Assembly (NCBI GenBank): GCA_026770025.1
Contig: JAMXDE010000056.1
Coordinates: 1-64,000 of the forward strand
Length of the DNA: 64,000 bases
From: Craspedostauros australis
Lineage: Eukaryota > Bacillariophyta > Bacillariophyceae > Mastogloiales > Achnanthaceae
Reading direction: 5' to 3'
The notes under the pieces: model-generated
The model's input: the letters and a program-made list of their open reading frames with translations, nothing else
The model's database searches: none
What the model was told of the DNA's origin: nothing
Made by a program: the position numbers and the translations under genes
Shown here: one piece after another, positions 21,201 through 31,083 of the stretch
Layout of the letters: the number at the start of each line of letters is the position of its first letter
Position numbering within the stretch: the first letter of the stretch is position 1

Positions 21201-21396
21201 GGTGGGCGCCTATTCGCCACAAAGCCGCAAGGTGCGCATCCAACGATTCTTGGAAAAGCGCAACCACAGGGTGTGGACCAAGACTGTCAAGTACGACGTG
21301 CGCAAGAACTTTGCCGACAGCCGTCTGCGTGTGAAGGGCCGCTTCGTGAAGAAGGAGGATGAATTAATGATGCGGGAACTCATGAGTTTGACGTAG
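18289..21396 (+). CDS. Large CCT-domain nuclear protein with RGG box
   Basis: A single-exon frame of 1,035 residues from ATG 18289 (MDPKRRVFVLMEG). The first 450 residues are low complexity: Ala/Thr/Pro-rich, then a His/Gln/Thr-rich tract near residues 165-205. A short helical block follows near 475-545 (LEEKGLIDREQKAIMKDLL). Ser/Arg motifs such as RSRSGSMFS and RSRSNSVWS lie near 655-695, an Arg/Gly-rich RGG box near 815-848, and a highly charged Lys/Glu helix near 885-935. The C-terminus (about 980-1023) is a CCT motif: RKVRIQRFLEKRNHRVW and KYDVRKNFADSRLRVKGRFVK. CCT motifs occur in plant CONSTANS and PRR proteins and mediate nuclear localisation and DNA or NF-Y binding, so a transcriptional regulator is likely. 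An RGG box suggests RNA or nucleic-acid contacts. The specific target is unknown. Confidence 0.92.
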   Translation: MDPKRRVFVLMEGSAASTGGPNGLSQGPGATSVVTTAPPATALAAFPIKPEVTGADIDIDFSMTESGRTIAHLVEGKFDESHIDGMNITITSSGRSTEVHNLSERSTLDHHPPLGGLGAAMAAATTPATTSSSTTTEPIAPSGLPALSTGHAPTHQPGQAHSLMQEQTQAQEQIHANPHFQTHPHTQTQTHTQTQTHAQIPNQPYAHSSTCDSSADPASITPSIPMPAHAQVHAQMQAPAAASHNTPYDTDGNGNRWHAAAPAPVALPPLQQAHSSVSGTAHITTSANLNGNAATMGSTFNGVATTANIPIPAANPPSAPSSQPGSVGSSGSGFMSNILNGDPNLSMPPKAVGQPLSRTPPSQLATSYEASHFGKRQRAGVSFEPLHNLPASDLLFSLPLTQSLTSMHSDYSPSPQTHTHTHSFSPLSMSPSSSVSFETSPIPSPVPLPPFSSFVPRASIDSPLSIESAPPIDLQSVSERLRSAAVLEEKGLIDREQKAIMKDLLISGDNELQAAIDKYDEGDQSMLQDIINSGALASAATQDIDLFGDLDLDYMTVEDSLEGQAVQQLHSGLSPPPPPSSTASVASVASSTSAMKLPPALLSSQDPKKMMMMMTAQSTADAPSTVTPHLESDGIGEMEFGGDMGPTANDFLNIANGTRSRSGSMFSFDQSVGMRSRSNSVWSVDQQNTRNRSNSLFSALIGVASQQQEQEHYGKWMESPRDKANGGNGQRHPQHPTGVRPGDANEHDMGNTYNNSNNYGYANHSGEGNDQYMDGQHHQNQNDMIIEHDDHSKPISNGMNTNMSAGNPADRRPGRKKGTGRGAGRGGRGGRGGRGTGRGGRGGRGGGMSNLSRLMNAQNTGKTGGARKSGAAEPPTYDFDTTGMTTREMKAEHKRRIKEEKKRIRLEKKERKERLKLDKERKKREKKEQQKEEEREEHIPGCGRPRSLSDPNLRSKIGEDGLLHVERPKDWVGAYSPQSRKVRIQRFLEKRNHRVWTKTVKYDVRKNFADSRLRVKGRFVKKEDELMMRELMSLT

Positions 21397-22615
21397 ATTG
21401 TCAAGGCGGGAGGCGAGCGAACAAGCAAGCAAACACTACAGTTAACTAGCATTCGTCAAGCCATGAATACGTCCGTTGTGTGGTCATGTTGATGTTTATG
21501 TTGTTGTGTGTTCGTGCGTGCGTGTGTGTTGGCACTGTCCATGCCAAAGCCTACTCCAGAGGACTGCTGCCGTGTTCATCAACAGCTTGATCTCAAAGGC
21601 ATGTGCACATTGAATCATCATGGTGCTCAATTTTTCCAACGCGCTTCAAATTGGTTGTTGTTGACTCGTTGGAGTATGCGGCAAATAATATATAAACGTC
21701 CATGTGTACGCTGCACATTGACTAGGGGCTTATTGAGTACCTTGATTGGTCGTGATTTCACAAATACGGGATTGACTGTCGCAATGGAATAAATACTCGT
21801 ATTATTTTATTTCGCCGTGAATCCCGTTTGTCGTCTGTCATTTGTTGTTTTCACCATGGTTTAATCCTCCGCCTAAATCCATCACGACATACGCTGCGCC
21901 TCTTCGCTCGACACACGCCAAGCACATCGAAGAGCAAAGCAGCAGAGTCATGGATTGCATACGCGTGATGCGTAGAGCTCCAAGGAACAATCCAATTCAA
22001 TGTCCGTGCACACAAATACTATTATTACTCACATGCATCCAGGTTCTCTATTTGAGTTGTTGTTGCTGTTGCAACCAGATCATTGACACGGAGGTTTTCT
22101 ACGTATGATAAGCTGATTATCATTCCATGAGATGTTGGTTGCGATCCAGGCAATCGATCTGTACTCCGTCGTACCTGTCGAACAGCAGGAGGATCGCGAC
22201 TTGGCTGCTGATTTCGCAGCGTTATGATACTGTTGTGATATTGTTGTGATTTCCCCGCAAGATGACAAGTACGATACACAGATGCTGCCCATCGATGGTG
22301 CTCGCAGCGATACAGTCAGCACACATGAGGACATGGTGCACAGAGCAGCAGAGAGAGAGGCTGCAGCATTCAACGACCATGCTGCCCACCCCGTTGCGAC
22401 TTCTGCCTTTGTTCAGTTCCACACTCCAATTCTCCCCCTTCCAACATCTACCGTCACTGTCGACGGCGGAGCGGTCCTGTTTCGCCATACGTATGAATAT
22501 GGCATGAGTGCGAAATGCTGGCATGCCACCGTTGGCAGTATGGTTTTGGTGCAGGCACCGTGGAGTGTGTGTGTGTGTGCGTGCATATCTCCCAGTGTTG
22601 TTGCCGCCGCCGTTT
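21397..22615. other. Convergent intergenic region
   Basis: It lies between the 3' ends of the CCT gene and the BSD gene. It contains an A/T-rich patch at about 21685-21700 and a GT microsatellite near 22566-22582. No domain-bearing frame was seen. Confidence 0.5.
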
Positions 22616-24295
22616 TCAGTTGCAGCTGTCTCTCACGACGACCATATCCTCTATCGACATAGTGCTGGGAGGTGCTGATGGGATGACGTAGGAGGAATCA
22701 TCGGCAAGCGACGCCGGAACGAGCGAGGAGTCATCGGCCAGTACCAGCGACGACGATGTGGCGCATTTGGCAGGTGCGTCACCGGATCCATCATCCTGCG
22801 TATCTGCGCTGGTCTCATGATTGGGTGCCGATGCCAAAGCTGGTGCGTCTGAAGAGGCCATGCCGACAACGGCCGGATCGATGACAAGCCGAATCACCTT
22901 TGGTTCCTGCTTCGCGGATGGTTGCGCCGAACCGCTGGCCTCGCCGCCTGATGCGATTGCATTTTTGGTTGCAAGTGTGGTCGCAGCTGTGGTTGCATTG
23001 GATTGGTGTGTGTTGATTTCATCTTCCTTCGTGGTGAGATCGCTGATATCGCAGATGTTATCGTTCTTCTTGCCGCCGCCGGCGGTTGTGTTGGCGGTTG
23101 CTCCAAGTGCATCGGCAGTGTCGAGACAATTACGGCTGCTTGGATCGGAACTGATCAACCGCTGAACCGATGGGATGGTGCCGTCGCCATTGAAATACAT
23201 TTGCCTGACTTCCTCGCAACGGTTGAGGTAGTTCCTCCAAAACAAAGTCGCGTCGAACCCATCCCGGGCTGTGCATAGATGCCACATGCAACACGATGAG
23301 AGTTTGACGCAAGGAATATAATAAGATGGGAAAAAATAGAGCAAGGAAGTTGAAGCCAATAAAAATGGGTGAGCACTCCACGAACCGAGCGAGCGGCTTG
23401 GCACGCAAGTATCGTGAAGGACGCGAATCATTTTGCGACATGTGCGGAATTCTCATTGAGTTCGTCCTCAAGAAGTCGTGAAGTGTTGAATTCTCGGCAT
23501 GACACGCCACGCACACCATATTGTACGAATCAGGAACTCACCGGACAGATGTGAGAACATGGCGCTCAGCTTGTCGTCGACATCCAAGATCCTCGCCACG
23601 AGATCCTGCTGGGCTGCATCGAGGGGCGCTATGTTGGAGGCTGTGGCGCCCATGGGGAATGGCTGCAAGAAGCTGTCTTGATGCAAGCTGATGTCGAGGA
23701 TGAGATCCATGAGTTTCTGGTCTGTGAGGTAGACGGCATCGGAATCCTGCCGTTCGTCGCCGCCGCGCGGTTCGCCGTTGGATGCGTGCTTAACTTCCCA
23801 GGGAAACGCCAAGGAGACGGCGTCGTTGGACTGCTCGTTCTTCTTCGGAGTCCCCCGCCGTTCCTGCAGCTGCTGCTGACAGCGGGCATCCTGCTCCCTC
23901 TCGAGCTCCGCGATCTCGGCGGCCACGTGGATGGCGGACTGGTGCACGAAGTCTGCGAAATCGCCAATGGCCTGCGGCACGGTGCTCTTGATCGAGGTGG
24001 CGAGGCTTCTGAAGTCGCTCGTGATGCCTCCGAGCCACCCGTATCCGGTGGCGTTGCTTGCTGCTGCCTGCGAGCTGGCCGCGGAACCGTCATCGTCGGC
24101 GGTGGAGAAGCTGTAGGAGTCCGTGGCGGGTGTGGTGGCGCCGGAATTCTGCGTGTCGATGGTGGCCTTGGGCTGGAAATGGTTGTAGTCGAAATTTCGC
24201 GCCATCGTAGCGGATGGATCGGGAGCGGTCGCGTTTGCATTTGCGCCCGAGGCCATGTTTCTCTCGGTCGCGACCTCAGCGTTTGGTTCGTTCAT
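22616..24295 (-). CDS. BSD-domain protein
   Basis: Two exons, 23542-24295 and 22616-23268, joined by a 273-bp intron with a GTGAGT donor and CACAG acceptor in phase 1, giving 468 residues from ATG 24295 (MNEPNAEVATERNMA). Residues about 85-140 form an amphipathic helical block (WLGGITSDFRSLATSIKS and IGDFADFVHQSAIHVAAEI), as seen before the BSD domain in BSDC1/SYAP-like proteins. The BSD-type fold spans the intron: YLTDQKLMDLILDIS, then FWRNYLNRCEEVRQMY with the conserved Phe-Trp pair. The C-terminal half is Ala/Ser/Asp-rich and probably disordered. BSD proteins occur in transcription factors and in membrane-trafficking adaptors; the helical N-terminus favours the second group. The exact role is unknown. 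Confidence 0.8.
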
Positions 24296-24314
24296 GATCG
24301 GAAGGAAGCTGCAG

Positions 24315-24362
24315 TTGGTTGTTAGCTTGGTTGTTAGCTTGGTTGTTAGCTTGGTTGTTAGC
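24315..24362. repeat. 12-bp tandem repeat, four copies, upstream of the BSD start
   Basis: Four perfect copies of TTGGTTGTTAGC, 20 bp upstream of the BSD gene start codon and so probably in its 5' UTR. Read as codons on the minus strand it would encode Leu-Thr-Thr-Lys repeats, but no ATG precedes it in frame. Confidence 0.95.
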
Positions 24363-26402
24363 TTGGTTGATTGATGGATTGGTTCTGCGGATTGTGACGT
24401 CAATGTTGACAATTGCTGCTCGTGCTCGTAGCGTGCCGTCGTTGATCTTGATGTTCGTGTTTGCACAGATCCGCGACGCTTGCACTTGCGTGGTTGCTTT
24501 CTCGGAAGAAGGTATCTGTCCGAGTATGGCGTGGAGCAGGGTGTTCTGCTTTGCTTTGCTTTGAAGATCTCTCCTGTGCGTTCAACGGGGACTATTGGGA
24601 GAGTAGAGTATGGAGTGTATGAATGTGCAGATGTATGCAGCCGTTGCAGTACAGGAATATAATAAGTATTATATTATACAATAGGTAGGTGGGATGAAGA
24701 TGAAGAGATGGAGAGATGAAGAAATGAAGAGAGGAGAGAATGGCCCTGTTTGTGCTCTGCTCTGCCCTATTCGATTCTCCTACTGCCAACAATGGTGCAC
24801 GAAGAGAAGGATGGCTTGGTGATGGATGAATGGAAACAGACGGAGGAGGAAGGAATGGTGATGGGGGGATGGAGAGAAGGATGGAAGAACCAAATCTTTC
24901 TGATCAACAAAGGTCGTTGTTCTGTTCTTTGCCGCTATCTGATTGCTCTGATTGCTCTGATTTCTCTGTCTGAGTGTTCTCTTGTTTGCCTGTCTCTTGG
25001 CTTGATGTGTCGATCTCCAGTTGCTCGGACAACCGAGAAGCAATCAATCAAGAAGTCAAGATGGCGACCGACTGACTGACGGATGCGGTTGATCGTGGAG
25101 TGTTTGCGCGCGCACGCTGTGAATGTTCTGCCTCGCAGATCACGCAGCGTGGTGAAACTTTTCTTGACAGCAAAACCCAAACAAGGAACGTTCTCGCTGA
25201 ACACAGTCCAGAGAGAAAGAAGGAACAGAGGAGAAATGAACATCAACACCCAAACACAACACGCACAACACGCACACCATCCATCCATCCATGTGCCCAT
25301 CCACCCATCAGACAGAAGAACTGTTCTCAACAGCAATCATCATTCCAAATCACAGAACAAGATCGATCATCGGTGTCAGCCTTTGTTGAAAATTGTTGAA
25401 GCAAAAACGAACACGAGGCACGTCACGCGTCCCCAAATTTGTCGAGACGTTAGTACGGACGTTATCATCTGGAATTCACAGTTCATTCATTTCGTGGCTT
25501 CCGCGAAACTCTTCTTCGTTGATCGTTTCTCCTCCTTCCGCATCGACGAAGCCAACCAAGAGTACACACGGCATGCGAACGCCCAATCTTGCCCGTACTG
25601 GCGACATCTCGCGGGTCGCACACAGCGCAAAGCAACACCACATCCGTGACGCACTCCAACGAAGGAATGGAATCATGTGAATGAGAACACATGTCGCCTG
25701 GGTTGCCATCCCCTTGCTCGTTGCGAACCCTGACCTCTCCGATCATCCAAGTACTCGCAGGAGAGCTTCGGTGATGTTGCTGCCTTCCGGCTGTACTTGC
25801 TCTCGTATGATAGTTGTAGTTGTAAGGCATAATACGTTGCATACAACCACCTCCTTGTGTGTCTACTGGGCTCGACTCCGTCCGAATGCTGCCATCGTGC
25901 AGCTCTTCCTTTGAATTACATGGTGTAATCGTAGAGTAGAGTACATTGTATTTTATATGTGAACATTGTTACTTGTACCATACGAGTGGACTTCAGTAGT
26001 TCCATTAGCACGATGTTATCCTCTCGACGATAGAGGATTCAGCAATGCGTTGTGGCCACGGCAGCAGTTGCAGAGCGTTTTGTTTGGTTGTGTTGCTGTG
26101 CTCCTTCATGTATTGACAGTCCCTTCTGATGCCATTATTCGTGCATGGCCATCAAGCCACTCCGACATCCATCTGTTTCATTTCCATTCATGCAACGTTG
26201 ATGTAGTTGATAGGACGTGGTTGCAATCCACGTTGGCTTGCTTGTTGCTCCTGCGCACGGTACATGTGAGTTGTTCGTAGATCGTAAGCAACAGATGAGA
26301 CCCGCATCGACCAACGAATGTCAGGACGATTGACACCAAAAGACACGTGATCATCGGCACTTGAGCCAACAAGATCCTCCGTGCGTATGCGGCACTGTCT
26401 GT
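24363..26402. other. Intergenic, no supported gene
   Basis: Two kilobases between the BSD gene start and the LCB2 gene end. Purine-rich GGAGAGATGAAG-like words occur near 24700-24735. The longest frame (25083-25649, plus) has no domain and a biased His/Gln/Arg composition, so it is not called. Confidence 0.5.
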
Positions 26403-28459
26403 CTAACCGAAGATGGATGTCTTGTATCTCAATTTCAGCGTGCCTGCGATGTCGTCGATCTCATCCAACGCGCGATCGAGCTGCTCGCGTGTGTGACCTG
26501 CGGAGATGCAGAATCGTGCACGCGACGTGAGGATGGGCACGGCCGGGAAGCCTACGACGACGACGGCCAAACCTCTGCGGAGGCATTCTCGCGAGAAGGC
26601 AGCGATCTTGGTGGGATTGTAAAGCATGACAGGCATGATGGGGCTGTCGTAATGTCCCAGCACGTGCAGTCCCATGGCCTGCAGACGCATGCGGAAGTAA
26701 TTGGAGTTGTCCCGCAGCGCTTGGATCTTCTGCTTGCCGATGTTTGTGCCATCTTCTCCCATGATCACCTGCGGAAGTTCAGCAAATTGGCGTCAAGGCA
26801 TGGTGAAGGAAACGGACGAGGCGGAAATTGAAATACGTTGAGTATCAAGTCGCGATGGGCGTGCAACAGAAAGCAAGCAAGCAACAGATCGAATACATTC
26901 GGTGATACAGCCAGGAATGCGTTCAGCAAATGCGCATGTGATGATTGCGAAGGCGCTCGCAAGGACTCGGAACTCACCTTGAAGCTGGAAATGACCTGCT
27001 GGCAGACGACAGGCGAGAGCGAGTTATGGTTGGCGCTTCCGGCACAACGTTGGCGAAGGAATGCGATGGTGTCCTTGGAGGCGGCGATGTAGCCACCCAT
27101 GCCACCGAATGACTTGGTGAACGTTCCCATCATGATGTCGATATCGGCGGTGTCGACACCGCAGTACTCGGCGCAGCCGCGTCCCGTTGGGCCCATGGCG
27201 CCGACGGAATGTGCCTCGTCGAGGTAGACGTAGGCGCCGTACTTCTTGCAGACGCGGACCACGTTGGCCAGGTCGCAGTACTCGCCCTCCATGCTGTAGA
27301 TGCCCTCGACGACGACCATGATCTTGTTCCACGGACGGCGTGTTCGTGGGCGGCCCATGATGATGGCTTCGCGCAGGACGTTCTCTAGGTTGTCGATGTC
27401 GTTGTGCCTGAAGATGCGGATGGCGGCGCCGCTGCCTCTTGCGCCGTTGACGATGCTGGTGTGGTTGAGCTCGTCTGAGATGAGGAGGTCTCCGCGTCCC
27501 ACCAATGCTGGGATGGTGGTGGCGTTGGTGTTGAATCCCATGTTGAGGACGAGGGCGTCCTCCTTGCCCATGAATCTGGCCACGAGGCGCTCCAGTTCGC
27601 GGTGGCGGGTGGTGGTTCCGAACTCGTTGAGAGACGCGGACATGGAGACGGGCAGATCGTCGAGACTGGCGATGACGTCGCGTGCGCAGGTGACCTGCCA
27701 GTCATCGGCAAAGCCGAGGTAGTTGTAGCTGCCGAGGTTGATGCATTGGCGGGCCACGCGGTCGTCTGAGACGGCGACGAAGTGGTCCCCGTTGGAGTAG
27801 AGCTCGCGCTGGCTGTCGTTGTCGAGATCGGAGAGGGTGCCGAGCAGCTTCATGGTCTTGTTGCCGTCGTCGCTGACTCTCTCGAGCACCTGGATGGTGG
27901 CGCCTGGGTTGGACGCGATGGGGCGGTTGAAGCAGTCCTGAATGCGGTGGTAGAGGCGCCTGGTGTAGAAGTTCTCCCAGCTCTTGAGGAGGGGAGCGTA
28001 GAGGCTGAGGTTGTCGCTGGCGAAGGTGCTGCTCCTGGAGGAGTAGCGGCCGCCGAGGAAGCGCGAGAAGAAGTCGCGGATGTGTCCGCAGACGATGAGG
28101 ACCGCGTAGCCGAGGTAGGTGGTGTAAGCGGCGAAGGCAGGCAAGCTGAGGTCATGGAGTTGCGATGGCTCGTCGTGCGTGGCGAACATGGCCCTGTCCT
28201 TGGCTGCCAGCTCCTCCATGCGCTCGCGGACGTCCTGGTACGGGTCCTCCGCCGGAGTGCTGGACTCGAAGAAGGAGCCGAGGTCGCCGTTGCTGCTGGT
28301 GTGGCTGGCGACGCCGCTGGAGGTGGAGGAGACCTCTGCCTCTGGCACATCATCGGAATCCAGGCGGCTCAGCGCTGCCTGCGAGGCCTTGCCGCTGCCG
28401 TCTGCGAAGCCAAGCAAGCGGCGCAGTCTCGACCTTCTCTTCATGGTGTTCATTGTCAT
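26403..28459 (-). CDS. LCB2: Serine palmitoyltransferase catalytic subunit (LCB2/SPTLC2)
   Basis: Two exons, 26978-28459 and 26403-26768, separated by a 209-bp intron (GTGAGT donor, CGCAG acceptor, phase 0), giving 615 residues from ATG 28459. The enzyme is PLP-dependent and condenses serine with palmitoyl-CoA, the first step of sphingolipid synthesis at the ER. A membrane segment at about 108-125 (PAFAAYTTYLGYAVLIV) is followed by the alpha-oxoamine synthase fold: NYLGFADDW, DELNHTS (His 333), YLDEAHSVGAMGP (Asp 414) and GTFTKSFGGMGGY with the PLP lysine at 449. Presence of that lysine identifies the catalytic LCB2 subunit rather than LCB1. The acidic N-terminal 100 residues are lineage-specific. 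The second exon supplies the conserved C-terminal domain ending in a Phe-Gly. Confidence 0.96.
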
Positions 28460-30133
28460 GTTGTTGTCACTGAGTGGCGCTGTTGTTGTCGCTGTGAGTG
28501 GTGTTGATGGCGTGGCTTCGCTTTTTGTCCCGAGTGCTGATGTGTTGCGCTATGTCGCGTTGTGTCACGTTGTGGGTGGCAAGTTGTGCAATTTTATGAT
28601 GAGGGCGCTCTGGTTGTTCCTCTGTCTGCGTTGCTCTTGTGTTACTCTTGTGTTGTGTTGTGTCGCGTTGTGTTGAGGAGTCTTGGTTTCGATTGTATTC
28701 CAGCGTTCGTGCTGTGATGTTCCGTACGCAGTATGCAATGTGCTTCGCCGCGAAGGATCGGTTTCGTGTTGCTGTCTGTGTCTCTCTGTCTGCGTGCGTG
28801 CGTGTCTTGCCCGTTCTTGTGCCGTCTTCACCAACGATCGGATTCTCGTTGCCGTCGGCCAACTTTTGTTCCTCCAGATTCTTCGCCTCCAAACTCTCAA
28901 GTGTTCCGGTTGCGAGTCTCACTGCTCAGAAGAAGCGTCGCTCGGTCGTTTTGTGCTCTTGCCTGTTCGTGCCTACTCTTTTGTCTTTGTCGTGTGACGG
29001 TGTACGAACACCTTGTGTGTGCTACTGACACGAAAACAGCCTTCACGATGTCTCTTCTGTTCGTGCGCCAGCGCAAACCTCAACACCAAATCACGACCCA
29101 AGATCTTCTTTCTTCGCAACGTCGTTCCTGTGTGCTGCTTTCTGGTGGGGATTTTATGTTCTTTCGTGGTTGCTGTTTGGACACTCCTTCGTGCAGTGTG
29201 GGAACGGCAATGATACTCTCTCTGGCAATGACAACAACGCCAACAACAACGTTCGCGGTGAAGTGATGATCGAGTTTGTGTCGTGGTGAAGCACAATACG
29301 ATCGATGGCGGAGCGCAGTGAAGTGGATTGGTGCAGTTGTTCTGGACTTTCTCTGTGTCTGTGTGTTTCTGTGTGCTGGTGCGTGTGTATGTGAACACTG
29401 CTTCGATTCCAATGCCGATGAATTCAGATTTAGAGCAGATGCTTTGAGGTTTGGCGCTTTGGTTGTTGTGGTGTTGTCGAGATTTGGTGAAAAGAATCTC
29501 GAGATAGGCATGGGAGACTGGAAGTGTTGAGTATCCAACACAGGTGGTTGGCTCTTCGCCTCTGCCACACAGTATTGGTACCACCCTCGCATTGGTGCAA
29601 CGGATGATGGTGGTTCCGATCCAACCACCACCAAGAACGAACGAACAAACGGAATCGACCAATCATGACCACCATCGCGACGGTCGTCATCGTCATTGTG
29701 ATGAATTCGGCACGCTCTTGTCGTGTCAGGCGCAGCGAAGGCGCCAACAAGAGCGTCATGTCGCGATAGTACGAGTCCTACGCATTCCCTACGTCTCTGT
29801 CCATTCAAGACAAACTGGCAAACTGTCATGCGCGCTCCCCAGGTGGAGGGAGTTCGTTGGTATCCACTATTCTTACTGCAGAAACGAACTCACATGCGCC
29901 AAACGTGTCGTTCATATGTCTCATTCGGACAGCAAGGGGCCGTTCCACTTTAATGAAACATTCAGTCATGAATAAAAACAATTCAGATTTCAGCTTTGAA
30001 AAGTCATTGCGATTGTTTGGGTGGGCGACACGATTCCATTCCAATTCTGTTGCAAAGCCTAACTAAACGAAGCTAGTTTCACGATGGCACAGATGCCACG
30101 ATACGAGCAGGTGGCGATCGTGTTGGGGCATCC
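28460..30133. other. Intergenic, upstream of LCB2
   Basis: T/G-rich sequence near 28550-28680 repeats GTTGTGTCGCGTTGTG-like words and probably belongs to the LCB2 5' region. A 249-codon minus-strand frame (29080-29829) overlaps another at 28973-29662 and has no domain, so neither is called. Confidence 0.5.
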
Positions 30134-30400
30134 TCAACCGTCGTGACCATTCGCCACGGCGACATCCGACGGCCCCTCCATGTTCTTGATGCTCACATCG
30201 GTCTTCACATTTTCGCTTTCCAGAAACATCATCTTCAGCATCACGATGCCAGACGTGGTGCGACGGGGTGCCACCATGCTTGTTCTGGAGGTTGTACGGA
30301 TTTTGGCACAGCGTGATGAGACGGTTGATAGTTGTAGCGTCTCCATCCTGGATGGTGGTGAGTTGATCGAGATTGTCGGTCGGGACGACCTCCTTGGATC
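30134..30400 (-). pseudogene. Ankyrin-repeat gene relic
   Basis: Two minus-strand frames together resemble two ankyrin repeats. One gives NPYNLQNKHGGTPSHHV; the other continues GIVMLKMMFLESENVKTDVS and GPSDVAVANGHDG. The pattern (NxxGxTPxHHA, then a helix pair, DVSIKN, DVAxANGHDG) is that of the ankyrin genes at 3475 and 9129, but it changes frame in mid-repeat and ends at a stop. No start or further repeats were found. It is most likely a decayed fragment of this ankyrin family. Confidence 0.5.
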
Positions 30401-31083
30401 GTGGCCGCACGCTATCATGCTCGCGAGTAGATGGTCGAGAATACTTGACACAACACACGTCCGTACGTAGTTCGTCGTTCCAACCGCAAACTTGTTGTGT
30501 TCTTCATCGAGGGTGTCCGACATGTAATGTAATAAAAGGTTGCTGAATAAGAATAGTTTTACAATTCCACGAGATGCCGACGAGTGTTCTTGGAGAGTTA
30601 GAGTGCTTCCAGTTGCCTGTTTGTTTCTGTTTGTTTGATGTGGTGTTGTTGTTGTTGTTGTTATGTTTTTTACTGTTACTCTACAGTCACTGACAAGAGC
30701 GCAAGGATGCGAACGGGGCACGGCACTCCATCGATGCGTGGACGATTCACGCAAGGACGTTTGGAGGAGTAGCTTCGATCGTGTGCGTGGTGTAACGGTT
30801 GCGTTTGCTTCGCTGACCGAGGAGCAGGTCCGTCATGTCCTGCTTCTGGCCTCTTCATGAGAATAATCCGCGCACACCAATCCCACCATGGCCACGCCGT
30901 TTGCTGATCTCTAAAATTGCGCTGTGCCGGATGTCTGATGTCTGGCGTTGTTCATACAAGCGTGCGTACGGATGTTCCGAACTGGACGAGTACGACACGT
31001 ACTACTGATCGTAGCATAGTTGGTGGCATCACGTTCGATGCATTGATTTGCGTCGCGTTGCGCTGAATTGATTCGCACTTGAT
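30401..31083. other. Intergenic, 3' of the Lsi2-like gene
   Basis: No supported gene. A GTT run lies near 30645-30660. This stretch probably includes the 3' UTR of the permease gene. Confidence 0.5.

Noticed and set aside
20335-21267. 310-codon minus-strand frame under the CCT gene
   Set aside because: It is a shadow of the Gly/Arg-rich coding strand; the CCT motif on the plus strand is decisive.
25083-25649. 188-codon plus-strand frame
   Set aside because: It has His/Gln/Arg-rich composition with no recognisable fold and lies in a repeat-containing intergenic stretch.
29080-29829. 249-codon minus-strand frame
   Set aside because: It overlaps another long frame, has a biased composition and no domain or splice context.
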